DNA from: Streptomyces sp. BK208
Lineage (GTDB): Bacteria > Actinomycetota > Actinomycetes > Streptomycetales > Streptomycetaceae
DNA length: 64,000 nt
Direction: 5' to 3'
Assembly: GCF_004364245.1 (NCBI RefSeq)
Contig: NZ_SOAV01000002.1
Span: forward strand, 62,001 to 126,000
The notes beneath the pieces are model-generated. The model was not told the origin of the DNA. It made no database searches and was given only the letters and a program-made list of their open reading frames with translations. The translations under genes were made by a program, and so were the position numbers. Positions 8,154 through 17,199 of this stretch are shown piece by piece (positions within the stretch are counted from its first letter, which is position 1; each line of letters starts with the position of its first letter).

Positions 8154-10357
8154 TGGCATCCCGCACCCGCCGTCACGGGGCCGCGCGCAGCGCCCGTGAG
8201 GGCTCCCGCCGTCGCCTGCCCTTGCGTCTGCTGCTTCCGCTGCTCGTCCTGGTCGCCCTGGCGGCCATGCTCATGCTGCGCGGATACGTGCACAGCGAGA
8301 TCCTCGCCGACCACCGGGTCCAGCCGCCCGCCGCCACCACCGACGTACCCGAGAAGATCCTGGACGGCGGCCCGGTCATCGACGTGCGCGGCGGCCGCAC
8401 CGAAAGCCTGAGCGTGCCCGACCACCGGCTCGTCCTCACCTTCGACGACGGCCCGGACCCGACCTGGACGCCCCGGGTGCTCGACGTGCTGAAGAAGCAC
8501 GACGCGCACGCGGTCTTCTTCGTCACCGGCACCATGGCCTCCCGTTACCCGGACCTCGTCGAGCGCATGGTCGACGAGGGCCACGAGGTGGGCCTGCACA
8601 CCTTCAACCACCCCGACCTCTCCTTCCAGTCCAAGAAGCGCATCGACTGGGAGCTGTCGCAGAACCAGCTCGCGATCACCGGCGCGGCCGGGGTGCGCAC
8701 GTCGCTGTTCCGGCCGCCGTACTCCTCCTTCGCCGACGCCATGGACGACAAGTCCTGGCCGGTCACCGAGTACATCGGCAGCCGCGGCTACATCACCGTC
8801 GTCAACAACACCGACAGCGAGGACTGGCGGAAGCCGGGCGTCGACGAGATCATCCGGCGTGCCACACCGCACGGCGGCAAGGGCGCCATCGTCCTGATGC
8901 ACGACTCGGGCGGCGACCGCCACCAGACCGTGCAGGCCCTGGACAGGTTCCTGCCCGACCTGAAGGCGAAGGGCTACACGTTCGACAACCTCACCGAGGC
9001 CCTGGACGCGCCCAGCGCCATGACCCCGGTGACCGGCGCCGAACTGTGGAAGGGCAAGGCCTGGGTCTTCCTGGTCCAGGCCTCGGAGCGGCTCACCGAC
9101 GTCCTGGTGGTGGGCCTGGCGATCATCGGCACCCTGGTCATCGGACGCTTCGTCCTGATGCTGCTCCTGTCCGGCGCCCACGCCCGCCGGGTGCGCCGCA
9201 GACGCTTCCGCTGGGGGCCGGCGGTCACCGAACCGGTGACGGTACTGGTCCCGGCGTACAACGAGGCCAAGTGCATCGAGAACACGGTGCGTTCCCTCAT
9301 GGAGAGCGACCACCCGATCGAGGTCGTCGTCATCGACGACGGCTCAAGCGACGGCACCGCCCGCATCGTCGAGGGTCTCGGCCTGCCGAACGTCCGGGTG
9401 ATCCGGCAGCTCAACGCGGGCAAGCCGGCCGCACTCAACAGAGGCCTGGCCAACGCCCGTCACGACATCGTCGTGATGATGGACGGCGACACCGTCTTCG
9501 AGCCCTCCACCGTGCGCGAACTCGTCCAGCCCTTCGGCGACCCGAAGGTGGGCGCCGTGGCGGGCAACGCGAAGGTCGGCAACAAGGACAGCCTCATCGG
9601 CGCCTGGCAGCACATCGAGTACGTGATGGGCTTCAACCTGGACCGCCGCATGTACGACATCCTCGGCTGCATGCCGACCATCCCCGGCGCGGTCGGCGCC
9701 TTCCGCCGCTCCGCCCTGGAGCCCTTCGGCGGCATGAGCGACGACACCCTCGCCGAGGACACCGACGTGACCATGGCGCTGCACCGCGCCGGGTGGCGAG
9801 TGGTCTACGCCGAGAACGCCCGCGCCTGGACCGAGGCCCCGGAGTCCGTCAGCCAGCTGTGGTCCCAGCGCTACCGCTGGTCGTACGGCACCATGCAGGC
9901 GATCTGGAAGCACCGCCGCGCGGTGATCGAGAAGGGTCCCTCGGGCCGCTTCGGCCGGGTGGGCCTGCCCTTCGTCTCCCTGTTCATGGTCGTGGCCCCG
10001 CTGCTCGCCCCGCTCATCGACGTCTTCCTGCTCTACGGGATCGTCTTCGGGCCCACCGAGAAGACGATCGTGGCCTGGCTCGGGGTGCTGGCCATCCAGG
10101 CGGTGTGCGCCGCGTACGCCTTCCGGCTCGACCGGGAGAAGCTCACCCCGCTCATCTCGCTGCCCCTCCAGCAGATCCTGTACCGCCAGATCATGTACGT
10201 GGTGCTGCTCCAGTCCTGGATCACCGCGCTCACCGGCGGCCGGCTGCGCTGGCAGAAGCTGCGGCGCAGCGGAGGGGTGTCCGCGCCGCCGCCCGGCGTC
10301 GACGGCGTCCCGTCCCAGCGGCGGTCCGGTGCCATGGACGGGAGGCCGGTCGGATGA
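8153..10357 (+). CDS. matB: MatB-like bifunctional polysaccharide deacetylase / glycosyltransferase family 2
   Basis: 734 residues. An N-terminal membrane segment (about 22-43) precedes a NodB polysaccharide deacetylase domain (about 90-275) with motif TFDDGPDPTW, metal site HTFNHPD and LMHDSGG. A second membrane span (about 310-335) leads to a GT2 synthase domain (about 355-600) with VPAYNEAKC, VIDDGSSDGT, MMDGDT, EDTDVTM and the processive-synthase motif QRYRWSYG. C-terminal membrane spans follow. This joins in one chain what PgaB and PgaC do separately: GlcNAc polymerisation at the membrane and partial N-deacetylation outside. ATG 8153 overlaps the matA stop; the 3' end overlaps the acyltransferase start by 4 bp. 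Confidence 0.92.
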   Translation: MASRTRRHGAARSAREGSRRRLPLRLLLPLLVLVALAAMLMLRGYVHSEILADHRVQPPAATTDVPEKILDGGPVIDVRGGRTESLSVPDHRLVLTFDDGPDPTWTPRVLDVLKKHDAHAVFFVTGTMASRYPDLVERMVDEGHEVGLHTFNHPDLSFQSKKRIDWELSQNQLAITGAAGVRTSLFRPPYSSFADAMDDKSWPVTEYIGSRGYITVVNNTDSEDWRKPGVDEIIRRATPHGGKGAIVLMHDSGGDRHQTVQALDRFLPDLKAKGYTFDNLTEALDAPSAMTPVTGAELWKGKAWVFLVQASERLTDVLVVGLAIIGTLVIGRFVLMLLLSGAHARRVRRRRFRWGPAVTEPVTVLVPAYNEAKCIENTVRSLMESDHPIEVVVIDDGSSDGTARIVEGLGLPNVRVIRQLNAGKPAALNRGLANARHDIVVMMDGDTVFEPSTVRELVQPFGDPKVGAVAGNAKVGNKDSLIGAWQHIEYVMGFNLDRRMYDILGCMPTIPGAVGAFRRSALEPFGGMSDDTLAEDTDVTMALHRAGWRVVYAENARAWTEAPESVSQLWSQRYRWSYGTMQAIWKHRRAVIEKGPSGRFGRVGLPFVSLFMVVAPLLAPLIDVFLLYGIVFGPTEKTIVAWLGVLAIQAVCAAYAFRLDREKLTPLISLPLQQILYRQIMYVVLLQSWITALTGGRLRWQKLRRSGGVSAPPPGVDGVPSQRRSGAMDGRPVG

Positions 10358-11748
10358 CCACCCCGCCGTACGACCCGACGCGACCGGTCCCCGCACCCGG
10401 CCCGGCCCGCCCTTTCCCGACCACGCCGAGCACGCCCCTCCCGGCCACGCCGACCACGCCCCTCCCGGCCACGCCCTTCCCGAACACGTCCGTCCCGCCC
10501 CGGAGCGCCCCGCACATGACCGCACCACCCCTGCACCCGCCCGTCGGCGCGGACACCGCCGTACCGGCGGTGCCGGAGCAGAAGCAGGCCCGGCGCGGTC
10601 CCGTCCGCGACCGCTACTTCGACCTGCTGCGTGCGGTGGCCCTCTTCCGGGTGGTCCTGTACCACCTGATGGGCTGGGCCTGGCTGCCCGTGGTGTTCCC
10701 GTCCATGGGCGTGATGTTCGCCCTCGCCGGCAACCTGATGGCCCGCTCCCTGAAGCGTCCGGCCGTCCAGGTCGTCCGCAGCCGCATGCGCCGCCTGCTG
10801 CCGCCGCTGTGGCTGCTCGGCGTCGTGGGCGTGACCGGCATGGTCCTCCAGGGCTGGGGACCCGGCGACGACGGGCACCCGGGCTGGTGGTGGTTCCACC
10901 TCGTCTACTGGATCCTGCCGCTGAGCGACCCGCCGTTCGCCGAGGGGCTGCCGGGCGTCCACGGCATCCTGGGCGAGGACTGGGCCTCGGAACTCGCCGG
11001 GCCGCTCTGGTACATCCGCGCCTACCTCTGGTACGTCCTGCTCTCCCCGGTCCTGCTGCGCGCGCTGCGGGCCCTGCCGTGGCTGACGATCCTGGCGCCG
11101 CTCGTCCTGTCGGCCGCCTTCCAGTTCGGCTACCTCGAACTGCCGGGCGAGCGCTTCCCGTCGGCGCTCACGGACTTCAGCACCTTCGGGGCCTGCTGGG
11201 TCCTCGGCATGGCCCACCAGGAAGGCATCCTGAAACGGCTGCCGCGCTACGTGGTGCCCTCGGTGGCGCCGGTGATCGCCGCGCTGGGCCTCTGGTACGC
11301 CTTCCGGGAAGGCTTCAAGACCGGGTACGACCTGGACTCCATCCCCTTCGCGCAGGCCGTCTGGTCCTTCGCGACGGTGCTGCTGCTTCTGCACGTCAGC
11401 CCGTCGTGGACCGAGTGGCCGCGCCGGCTGCGCCGCTGGGACCGGCTGATCACCCTGCTCAACTCGCGGGCCGTGACCGTCTACCTGTGGCACAACATCT
11501 GCATCCTCGTCGCGGCCACGCTCTGGGACCAGCTGTGGGGCTTCGACGTCGTCTACGAGAACGTCCCGTGGCTGCTGGAGAGCCCCTGGCCGGTCCTGGT
11601 CATCGCCTGGCTGCTCATCGGGAGCTGCATCGTCTGGTTCGGCTGGATGGAGGACGTGGCGGCCAAGCGCAAACCCCAGCTGTGGCCGGACGGCGGCAAG
11701 CGCCCGGAACCGAAGCAGCCCAGGGCCCGCGCCGCCCACCGGGGCTGA
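10354..11748 (+). CDS. Acyltransferase family 3 membrane protein
   Basis: 464 residues. A proline/threonine-rich cytoplasmic leader of about 80 residues contains a repeated TPLPATP motif. The acyltransferase-3 membrane domain follows, beginning at about residue 86 (RDRYFDLLRAVALFRVVLYH, with the family's D and H in RxxD...H) and has about ten spans. Such enzymes move acyl groups across or onto extracytoplasmic sugars. ATGA overlap with matB places it third in the mat operon, so a plausible substrate is the MatB polymer (for example O-acetylation or succinylation). That is inference from position. Confidence 0.85.
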   Translation: MTTPPYDPTRPVPAPGPARPFPTTPSTPLPATPTTPLPATPFPNTSVPPRSAPHMTAPPLHPPVGADTAVPAVPEQKQARRGPVRDRYFDLLRAVALFRVVLYHLMGWAWLPVVFPSMGVMFALAGNLMARSLKRPAVQVVRSRMRRLLPPLWLLGVVGVTGMVLQGWGPGDDGHPGWWWFHLVYWILPLSDPPFAEGLPGVHGILGEDWASELAGPLWYIRAYLWYVLLSPVLLRALRALPWLTILAPLVLSAAFQFGYLELPGERFPSALTDFSTFGACWVLGMAHQEGILKRLPRYVVPSVAPVIAALGLWYAFREGFKTGYDLDSIPFAQAVWSFATVLLLLHVSPSWTEWPRRLRRWDRLITLLNSRAVTVYLWHNICILVAATLWDQLWGFDVVYENVPWLLESPWPVLVIAWLLIGSCIVWFGWMEDVAAKRKPQLWPDGGKRPEPKQPRARAAHRG

Positions 11749-11863
11749 CGCACCGCCCGGGCCGCCGGGGACCGGGGCTGACGGCTGTCGGTCCCCCGTG
11801 CGAGACTGCCCCGGTTGCGTAAGTGAACACGGTGGCGTGAGCCGGTCAGGGGGAGCGGGCGGG

Positions 11864-12778
11864 ATGAGCAAGCGGCAGACACAGAGGATGCTGCAGTTGA
11901 TGGCGAGCGGGGAGCCGGTCCAGCTCACCAGCCGGATGTCGTCCGTGAAGAAGCTCGCCAAGCTCGCCTTCACCGCCCAGCAGTTCGGGTACGAGTACGC
12001 CGACGTGCGCCAGAGCGGCGGGAACAACGCCGCGCTCACCATGCTGCTCGTCCCCGACCCCGGCCCGCAGGCCCGCACCCGGGCCGCGCAGAACTGGGCG
12101 CAGTACCCGAACGCGGGCGACGGGGTCTCGCTGCCGCCGCTCGTGCCCGACGCCTTCGAACTCCTCAAGGCCCGGATCAACTTCGACCTCACCGGCAAGA
12201 ACGCCCAGAAGTCGATGGGCTACGGCGCGCTCGGCGGCACCGTCGCCTGTGTGCTCCTCGCCTACCGCGAGGGCGGATCGTCCGACGACTTCGTGCTCTC
12301 CGGGATCATCTGGCTGGTCCTCATGGCGGCCCTGGGCATCGGCTTCCTCGTCACCCGCAAGCGCAACGCCAAGTTCGCGGCGCGGTTGCAGGCCGCCGGG
12401 TTCGTGCCGATGGCCGACGAGGCGGGGCGGGTGCGCTACCTGCCGCCCGGCGGGCAGCTGCCGGGCCACGGCAACCCCTTCGGCGCGGCCACCGGCGGCT
12501 ACGGGCAGCCGGCCCCCGGCCCGTACGCCCCCCAGCCGCCGCAGCAGCCCTACGGCGTGCCCCCGCAGGCTCCGCAGCCCTACCCGCCGCAGCAGCCGTA
12601 CGGCGTGCCCCAGCAGGCCCCGCAGCCGTACGCCCCGCAGTCCTACCCGCCCCCGCAGCCCTACCCGCCGCAGCAGCCGTACGCGCCCGCGCCGGGACAG
12701 CAGCAGCCTTACCCGGCGCAGCCGCAGCCGCACGCGCAGCAGAACCCGAACTGGCAGCCCCGGCCCCCGCAGGGCTGA
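11864..12778 (+). CDS. Membrane protein with proline/glutamine/tyrosine-rich tail
   Basis: 304 residues, not assigned to a known function. The N-terminal ~125 residues are soluble and charged. Two membrane spans follow (about 127-143 and 148-168, MGYGALGGTVACVLLAY and GIIWLVLMAALGIGFLV). A cytosolic stretch NAKFAARLQAAGFVPMADEAGRVRYLPP leads to about 100 residues of Gln/Pro/Tyr repeats (QPYGVPPQAPQPYPPQ type). ATG 11864 has a good ribosome site AGGGGGAG. It is separated from the mat operon by 115 bp and probably transcribed on its own. The C-terminal repeat is low complexity and likely disordered. Confidence 0.75.
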   Translation: MSKRQTQRMLQLMASGEPVQLTSRMSSVKKLAKLAFTAQQFGYEYADVRQSGGNNAALTMLLVPDPGPQARTRAAQNWAQYPNAGDGVSLPPLVPDAFELLKARINFDLTGKNAQKSMGYGALGGTVACVLLAYREGGSSDDFVLSGIIWLVLMAALGIGFLVTRKRNAKFAARLQAAGFVPMADEAGRVRYLPPGGQLPGHGNPFGAATGGYGQPAPGPYAPQPPQQPYGVPPQAPQPYPPQQPYGVPQQAPQPYAPQSYPPPQPYPPQQPYAPAPGQQQPYPAQPQPHAQQNPNWQPRPPQG

Positions 12779-12823
12779 CCGCGCTCCCGCAGAGCTGACC
12801 GCGGCCCCTCGCAGGGCTGACCT
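12768..12823 (+). repeat. Three imperfect tandem copies of a CGCAGRGCTGACC unit
   Basis: Copies begin near 12768, 12788 and 12810. The first contains the stop codon of the preceding gene. They look like local duplications of the gene's 3' end. No function is evident. Confidence 0.6.
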
Positions 12824-12952
12824 CGATCTCTCAGCCCCCGCCCACGCCGGGTGAGAGCAACGTTCCCTCCCGGTCATCCACAGCCCCACCGGCCCGAAAC
12901 GCGTCCTGCCTAGCGTCGGTCGCACCGAGCTGTGGAGCACCGTGGAGGCGCG

Positions 12953-14311
12953 ATGAAAGCCCGTGGCGGACGCTGGATCGAGTACTGGGATCCCGAGAAC
13001 GAGACCTTCTGGAGGGAGACGGGGCGGCGAACGGCACGACGCAACCTGCTGTTCTCCGTCCTCTCCGAGCACATCGGGTTCTCGGTGTGGACATTGTGGT
13101 CCGTGCTGGTGCTCTTCATGGGGCCGGAGTACGGGCTGTCACCGGCCGACAAGTTCCTGCTGACGTCCGTGGTGACGCTCGTCGGGGCCGTCGTACGGGT
13201 GCCGTACACCTTCGCGGTCGCGGTCTTCGGCGGACGGAACTGGACGATCGTCTCGGCGAGCATGCTGCTGGTCCCGACGCTCGCCGCCTTCGTCGTGATG
13301 GAGCCCGGGACGTCCTACTCGACGTTCCTGCTGATCGGGCTGCTGGCCGGGATCGGCGGCGGCAACTTCGCCTCCTCCATGACCAACATCAACGCCTTCT
13401 TCCCGCTCCGGGAGAAGGGCTGGGCGCTGGGCCTCAACGCCGGCGGCGGGAACATCGGCGTGCCGGTCATCCAGCTCGTCGCGCTCGCGATCATCGGAGC
13501 CGGCGGCGGGCCGCGGGTACTGCTCGGCGTCTACATCCCGCTGATCCTCGTGGCCGCCGTCCTCGCCGCCCGGTACATGGACAACCTCACCACGGTGAAG
13601 AACGACACCGGGGCCGCCCGGGACGCGGCCAAGGACGCCCACACCTGGATCATGGCGGTGCTGTACATCGGCACCTTCGGTTCGTTCATCGGCTACAGCT
13701 TCGCCTTCGGACAGGTGCTGACGACCCAGTTCGGGCGGACGCCGCTCCAGGCGGCGTACCTCACGTTCATCGGTCCGCTGCTCGGTTCCCTCGTCCGCCC
13801 GCTGGGCGGCAGGCTCGCCGACCGGTACGGCGGTTCGCGCATCACCCTGTGGAACTTCGTGGCGATGGCCGTCGCCACCGCGATCCTCGTCCTGGCCAGC
13901 ATGGAGAGGTCACTGGCGCTGTTCGTGACCGTGTTCGTGGCGCTGTTCGTGCTCAGCGGTCTCGGCAACGGCTCGACGTTCAAGATGATCCCGGGCATCT
14001 TCCACTCCAAGGCGCTGGCCCGGGGGCTGACCGGCGAGGAAGCGGTGCTGCACGGGCGGCGCCTGTCGGGTGCGTCGATGGGGCTGATCGGTGCGGTGGG
14101 GGGCCTGGGAGGCGTCGGGATCAACCTCGCCTTCCGCCAGTCCTTCCTCTCCTCCGGGTCGGGCACCGGTGCCTTCGTCGCCTTCCTGGCCTTCTACGCC
14201 GTGTGCATCGTGGTGACGTGGTCGGTATACCTCCGCCGCTCCGCGGTGCGCGAGGGGACACAGGTGGGAGCAGCGAAGACGGAGGCGCGGCTCAGCTATG
14301 CCGAGGTCTGA
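12953..14311 (+). CDS. narK: Nitrate/nitrite transporter NarK
   Basis: 452-residue MFS transporter of the nitrate/nitrite porter family. Family marks include the N-terminal WIEYWDPENETFW, the first nitrate signature GLLAGIGGGNFASSMTNINAFFP (near residue 130) and the second GLGNGSTFKMIPGIFHSKA (near 340). These glycine-rich helices line the nitrate path. ATG 12953 follows GGAGG closely. The nnaR regulator starts 109 bp downstream. Transports nitrate in and/or nitrite out across the cytoplasmic membrane; the direction cannot be told from sequence. Confidence 0.93.
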   Translation: MKARGGRWIEYWDPENETFWRETGRRTARRNLLFSVLSEHIGFSVWTLWSVLVLFMGPEYGLSPADKFLLTSVVTLVGAVVRVPYTFAVAVFGGRNWTIVSASMLLVPTLAAFVVMEPGTSYSTFLLIGLLAGIGGGNFASSMTNINAFFPLREKGWALGLNAGGGNIGVPVIQLVALAIIGAGGGPRVLLGVYIPLILVAAVLAARYMDNLTTVKNDTGAARDAAKDAHTWIMAVLYIGTFGSFIGYSFAFGQVLTTQFGRTPLQAAYLTFIGPLLGSLVRPLGGRLADRYGGSRITLWNFVAMAVATAILVLASMERSLALFVTVFVALFVLSGLGNGSTFKMIPGIFHSKALARGLTGEEAVLHGRRLSGASMGLIGAVGGLGGVGINLAFRQSFLSSGSGTGAFVAFLAFYAVCIVVTWSVYLRRSAVREGTQVGAAKTEARLSYAEV

Positions 14312-14312
14312 C

Positions 14313-14339
14313 GTAACACTGGTGACATGAGGCGGAACC
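14313..14339 (+). promoter_or_regulatory. Possible GlnR box upstream of nnaR
   Basis: GTAAC-N6-GACAT-N6-GAACC, similar in spacing to the GlnR consensus of gTnAC and GaAAC half-sites six bases apart. It lies in the narK-nnaR gap about 80 bp before the nnaR start. S. coelicolor nnaR is reported to be a GlnR target. Only a partial match. Confidence 0.35.
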
Positions 14340-14420
14340 GAGCCCGTCACGCGGCGTTGGCAGGCTCGGTCGCCACGTGACTGTGCACGTGGGTGTGGAC
14401 GGAACGGAGCGCGGCGAGCG

Positions 14421-15647
14421 ATGGACGACGTGAGCGACGTGAACGGCGTGGGCGACATGGAGCGCCCGGGCGGCGTGGCGGGCGACGTGGCGGGCGTGGG
14501 CGACGAGGAGCGGCGGCCCGAGCACGGACCGCTGGCCGGGTTCACCGTGGGCGTGACCGCCGCCCGCCGGGCCGACGAACTGGGGGCGCTGCTCCAGCGG
14601 CGCGGTGCCGCCGTCCTGCACGCGCCGGCGCTGCGGATCGTGCCGCTCGCCGACGACAGCGAGCTGATGGCCGCGACCAAGCGGATCGTCGACCGGGCGC
14701 CGGACGTCGTGGTCGCCACCACCGCCATCGGCTTCCGGGGCTGGATCGAGGCCGCCGACGGCTGGGGGCTCGGTGAGGCCCTGCTGGAGCGGCTGCGCAC
14801 GGTGGAGGTGCTGGCGCGCGGACCCAAGGTCAAGGGCGCGGTCCGGGCCGCCGGACTGACGGAGCGGTGGTCCCCCGCGTCGGAGTCCATGGCCGAGGTC
14901 CTGGACCGGCTCCTGGAGCAGGGCGTGGCGGGCCGCCGGATCGCCGTCCAGCTGCACGGCGAGCCGCTGCCCGGGTTCGTGGAGGCGCTGCGGGAGGGCG
15001 GCGCCGAGGTGGTGGGGGTCCCCGTGTACCGGTGGCTGCCGCCGGAGGACCTCACGCCCGTGGACCGGCTGCTGGACGCCGCGGTCTCGCACGGCGTGGA
15101 CGCCGTGACCTTCACCAGCGCGCCCGCGGCGGTGTCCCTGCTGGGCCGGGCCGAGGAGCGGGGCCTGCTGCCGGAGCTGCTCGCCGCCTTCGGCCACGAC
15201 GTGCTGCCCGCCTGCGTCGGACCGGTCACCGCGGTGCCGCTCCAGGCGCACGGCGTCGACACGGTCCAGCCCGAACGCTTCCGGCTCGGGCCCCTCGTCC
15301 AGTTGCTGTGCCGGGAACTGCCGTCCCGCGCCCGTGCCCTGCCGGTCGCCGGGCACCGGCTGGAGATCCGCGGACACGCCGTACTGGTCGACGGGGACCT
15401 GCGGGCCGTGCCGCCGGCCGGCATGTCCCTGCTGCGTGCCCTCGCCCGGCGGCCCGGCTGGGTCGTGCCCCGCGCCGACCTGCTGCGCGCCCTGCCGGGC
15501 ACCGGCCGCGACGAACACGCCGTCGAGACGGCCATGGCCCGCCTGCGCACCTCCCTCGGCACCCCGAAGCTGATCCAGACGGTGGTGAAACGCGGCTACC
15601 GGCTGGCCCTGGACCCGGCGACCGACGCCAAGTACACGGACGAGTGA
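14421..15647 (+). CDS. nnaR: HemD-like nitrate assimilation regulator NnaR
   Basis: 408 residues. A uroporphyrinogen-III-synthase fold (about 35-275, beginning PLAGFTVGVTAARRADELGALLQRRGA, with VVATTAIGFRGWIEAA) is fused to a C-terminal OmpR/PhoB-type winged helix (about 310-400, ending GTPKLIQTVVKRGYRLAL). The DNA-binding domain marks it as a regulator, not the haem enzyme. In S. coelicolor this gene beside narK is NnaR, which co-activates nitrate/nitrite assimilation genes with GlnR. ATG 14421 is chosen; the first ~30 residues are poorly structured, so a start at 14457 is possible. Confidence 0.8.
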   Translation: MDDVSDVNGVGDMERPGGVAGDVAGVGDEERRPEHGPLAGFTVGVTAARRADELGALLQRRGAAVLHAPALRIVPLADDSELMAATKRIVDRAPDVVVATTAIGFRGWIEAADGWGLGEALLERLRTVEVLARGPKVKGAVRAAGLTERWSPASESMAEVLDRLLEQGVAGRRIAVQLHGEPLPGFVEALREGGAEVVGVPVYRWLPPEDLTPVDRLLDAAVSHGVDAVTFTSAPAAVSLLGRAEERGLLPELLAAFGHDVLPACVGPVTAVPLQAHGVDTVQPERFRLGPLVQLLCRELPSRARALPVAGHRLEIRGHAVLVDGDLRAVPPAGMSLLRALARRPGWVVPRADLLRALPGTGRDEHAVETAMARLRTSLGTPKLIQTVVKRGYRLALDPATDAKYTDE

Positions 15648-15696
15648 GGCACTTCACGGGGGTGATACCGCGGCGGCTCGCGCCGGGGCGGCGGGG

Positions 15697-15736
15697 TCGG
15701 GTGTGCCGCGGCGCTGCTTCGGGTGTGCCGCGGCGC
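15697..15736 (+). repeat. Two direct copies of an 18-bp G+C-rich unit
   Basis: TCGGGTGTGCCGCGGCGC occurs at 15697-15714 and 15719-15736, between nnaR and the CGNR gene. No further meaning is visible. Confidence 0.7.
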
Positions 15737-15899
15737 GGCCCGTCGCGGCGGGGACCGCGGTCCCGGGCCGCCGCCGCGTCCGGCAGGGGCGGTACGAGGG
15801 GTTCCGGGCGCGGGTGCGGGCAGGCACTGTAGGAGGAGCGGTTCCCCTGCTCCCCTCTCCGGCCCGCCCCACCGGGCATCCCAAGGCGGTGACAGGAAC

Positions 15900-16490
15900 A
15901 TGGCACTGGGTACGGCCATCGACCCCTACGACCTGCGGTTCGACACCGGGCGGATCTGCCTGGACCTCATCGCCACCACCCACCCCGTGGAACGCCTCGG
16001 CTCCCTGGACGCGCTGCGCGCCTGGATCGCAGGCTCCGGACTCGTCCCGCCCGGCACCCCGCTGGCCCACGCCGACCCCTCCTGGCTGTCCGGCTTCCGC
16101 GAACTGCGGGGCGAGACCGCGCGGTTGGTACGCACCCGGCCGGCGCCCCGCACCCGCGCCCACGACCTCGCGCTCGCCCGCGTCAACGAACTCGCCCTCG
16201 CCGCACCTCCCGCACCCCGCGCCGTACCCGGTGAGGACGGCGCGCTGGTGCGGGAGCTGACCGGACCACCGCGGTGCGCGGCGCTGCTCGGCGCCCTCGC
16301 CCGGGACGCGGTGGAACTGCTCACCGACCCCGTCGCACGGGCGAGCCTGAGGCAGTGCGCGGGCGACAACTGCCCCATCCTGTACGTGGACACCTCCCGC
16401 GGTCACCGCCGGCGCTGGTGCTCCAGCGAGATCTGCGGCAACCGCGAACGCGTCGCCAGGCACCGCCGCCGCGCCGCTCTGGCCCGGTAA
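15900..16490 (+). CDS. CGNR zinc-finger protein (probable transcriptional regulator)
   Basis: 196 residues. The N-terminal ABATE-type domain starts LRFDTGRICLDLIATTH (residues 11-27). The C-terminal CGNR zinc finger (about 150-190) shows CAGDNCPILYVDTSRGHRRRWCSSEICGNR, with four cysteines for zinc and the CGNR signature. Members are thought to be stress-linked DNA-binding regulators. ATG 15900 follows ACAGGAAC. Monocistronic, about 130 bp before sigU. Confidence 0.88.
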   Translation: MALGTAIDPYDLRFDTGRICLDLIATTHPVERLGSLDALRAWIAGSGLVPPGTPLAHADPSWLSGFRELRGETARLVRTRPAPRTRAHDLALARVNELALAAPPAPRAVPGEDGALVRELTGPPRCAALLGALARDAVELLTDPVARASLRQCAGDNCPILYVDTSRGHRRRWCSSEICGNRERVARHRRRAALAR

Positions 16491-16620
16491 ATCCGCCCGC
16501 ATCCGGTTCGTCCCGCGCGTCGCGGAAATCTTTCGGCGCGCGTTGAACACGCCGCACCCCGGGCCCGTACCGGATGGGCGAGCGACCGACTGGGGGAACC
16601 CCCGGACATCGGAGGTGGGC

Positions 16621-17199
16621 GTGCGCAAGGATTCCGTCGTGGCCAGTGAACGTGGTGCGAGGGCCCGACATCGCATGTCACAGACGTCCTCGGAGCCCGA
16701 CGAGGAGTTGATGCGCGCGCTGTACCGCGAGCACGCCGGGCCCTTGCTGGCCTATGTGCTGCGGCTGGTCGCGGGGGACCGGCAGCGCGCCGAGGACGTC
16801 GTCCAGGAGACGCTCATCCGTGCCTGGAAGAACGCCGGTCAGCTCAACCGTGCGACCGGATCGGTACGCCCCTGGCTGGTGACGGTCGCCCGGCGCATCG
16901 TCATCGACGGCCACCGCAGCCGGCAGGCCCGGCCGCAGGAGGTCGATCCGTCGCCGCTGGAGGTCATCCCCGCGGAGGACGAGATCGACAAGGCGCTGTG
17001 GCTGATGACGCTGTCGGACGCGCTCGACGACCTGACCCCGGCCCACCGGGAGGTTCTCGTCGAGACGTACTTCAAGGGGCGTACCGTCAATGAGGCGGCG
17101 CAGACACTGGGCATACCCAGCGGCACCGTTCGCTCCCGGGTGTTCTACGCCCTGCGTTCGATGAAGCTGGCACTGGAGGAGCGGGGGGTGACGGCGTGA
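16621..17199 (+). CDS. sigU: ECF RNA polymerase sigma factor SigU
   Basis: 192 residues, sigma-70 regions 2 and 4 only. Region 2 (about 30-95) has MRALYREHAGPLLAYVLRLV and AEDVVQETLIRAWKN. Region 4 (about 125-185) has LTPAHREVLVETYFKGRTVNEAA and IPSGTVRSRVFYALRSMKLAL. GTG 16621 is chosen because GGAGGT lies just upstream; MSQTSSEPDE at 16675 is an alternative start. Its stop overlaps the ATG of the zinc anti-sigma gene (TGATG). The position corresponds to S. coelicolor sigU, a sigma factor linked to differentiation and secreted proteins; that name is from remembered synteny. Confidence 0.85.
   Translation: MRKDSVVASERGARARHRMSQTSSEPDEELMRALYREHAGPLLAYVLRLVAGDRQRAEDVVQETLIRAWKNAGQLNRATGSVRPWLVTVARRIVIDGHRSRQARPQEVDPSPLEVIPAEDEIDKALWLMTLSDALDDLTPAHREVLVETYFKGRTVNEAAQTLGIPSGTVRSRVFYALRSMKLALEERGVTA

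Noticed and set aside
14421..15647. Haem-biosynthesis uroporphyrinogen-III synthase
   Set aside because: A C-terminal winged-helix domain and the position beside narK point to a regulator (NnaR type), not the biosynthetic enzyme.
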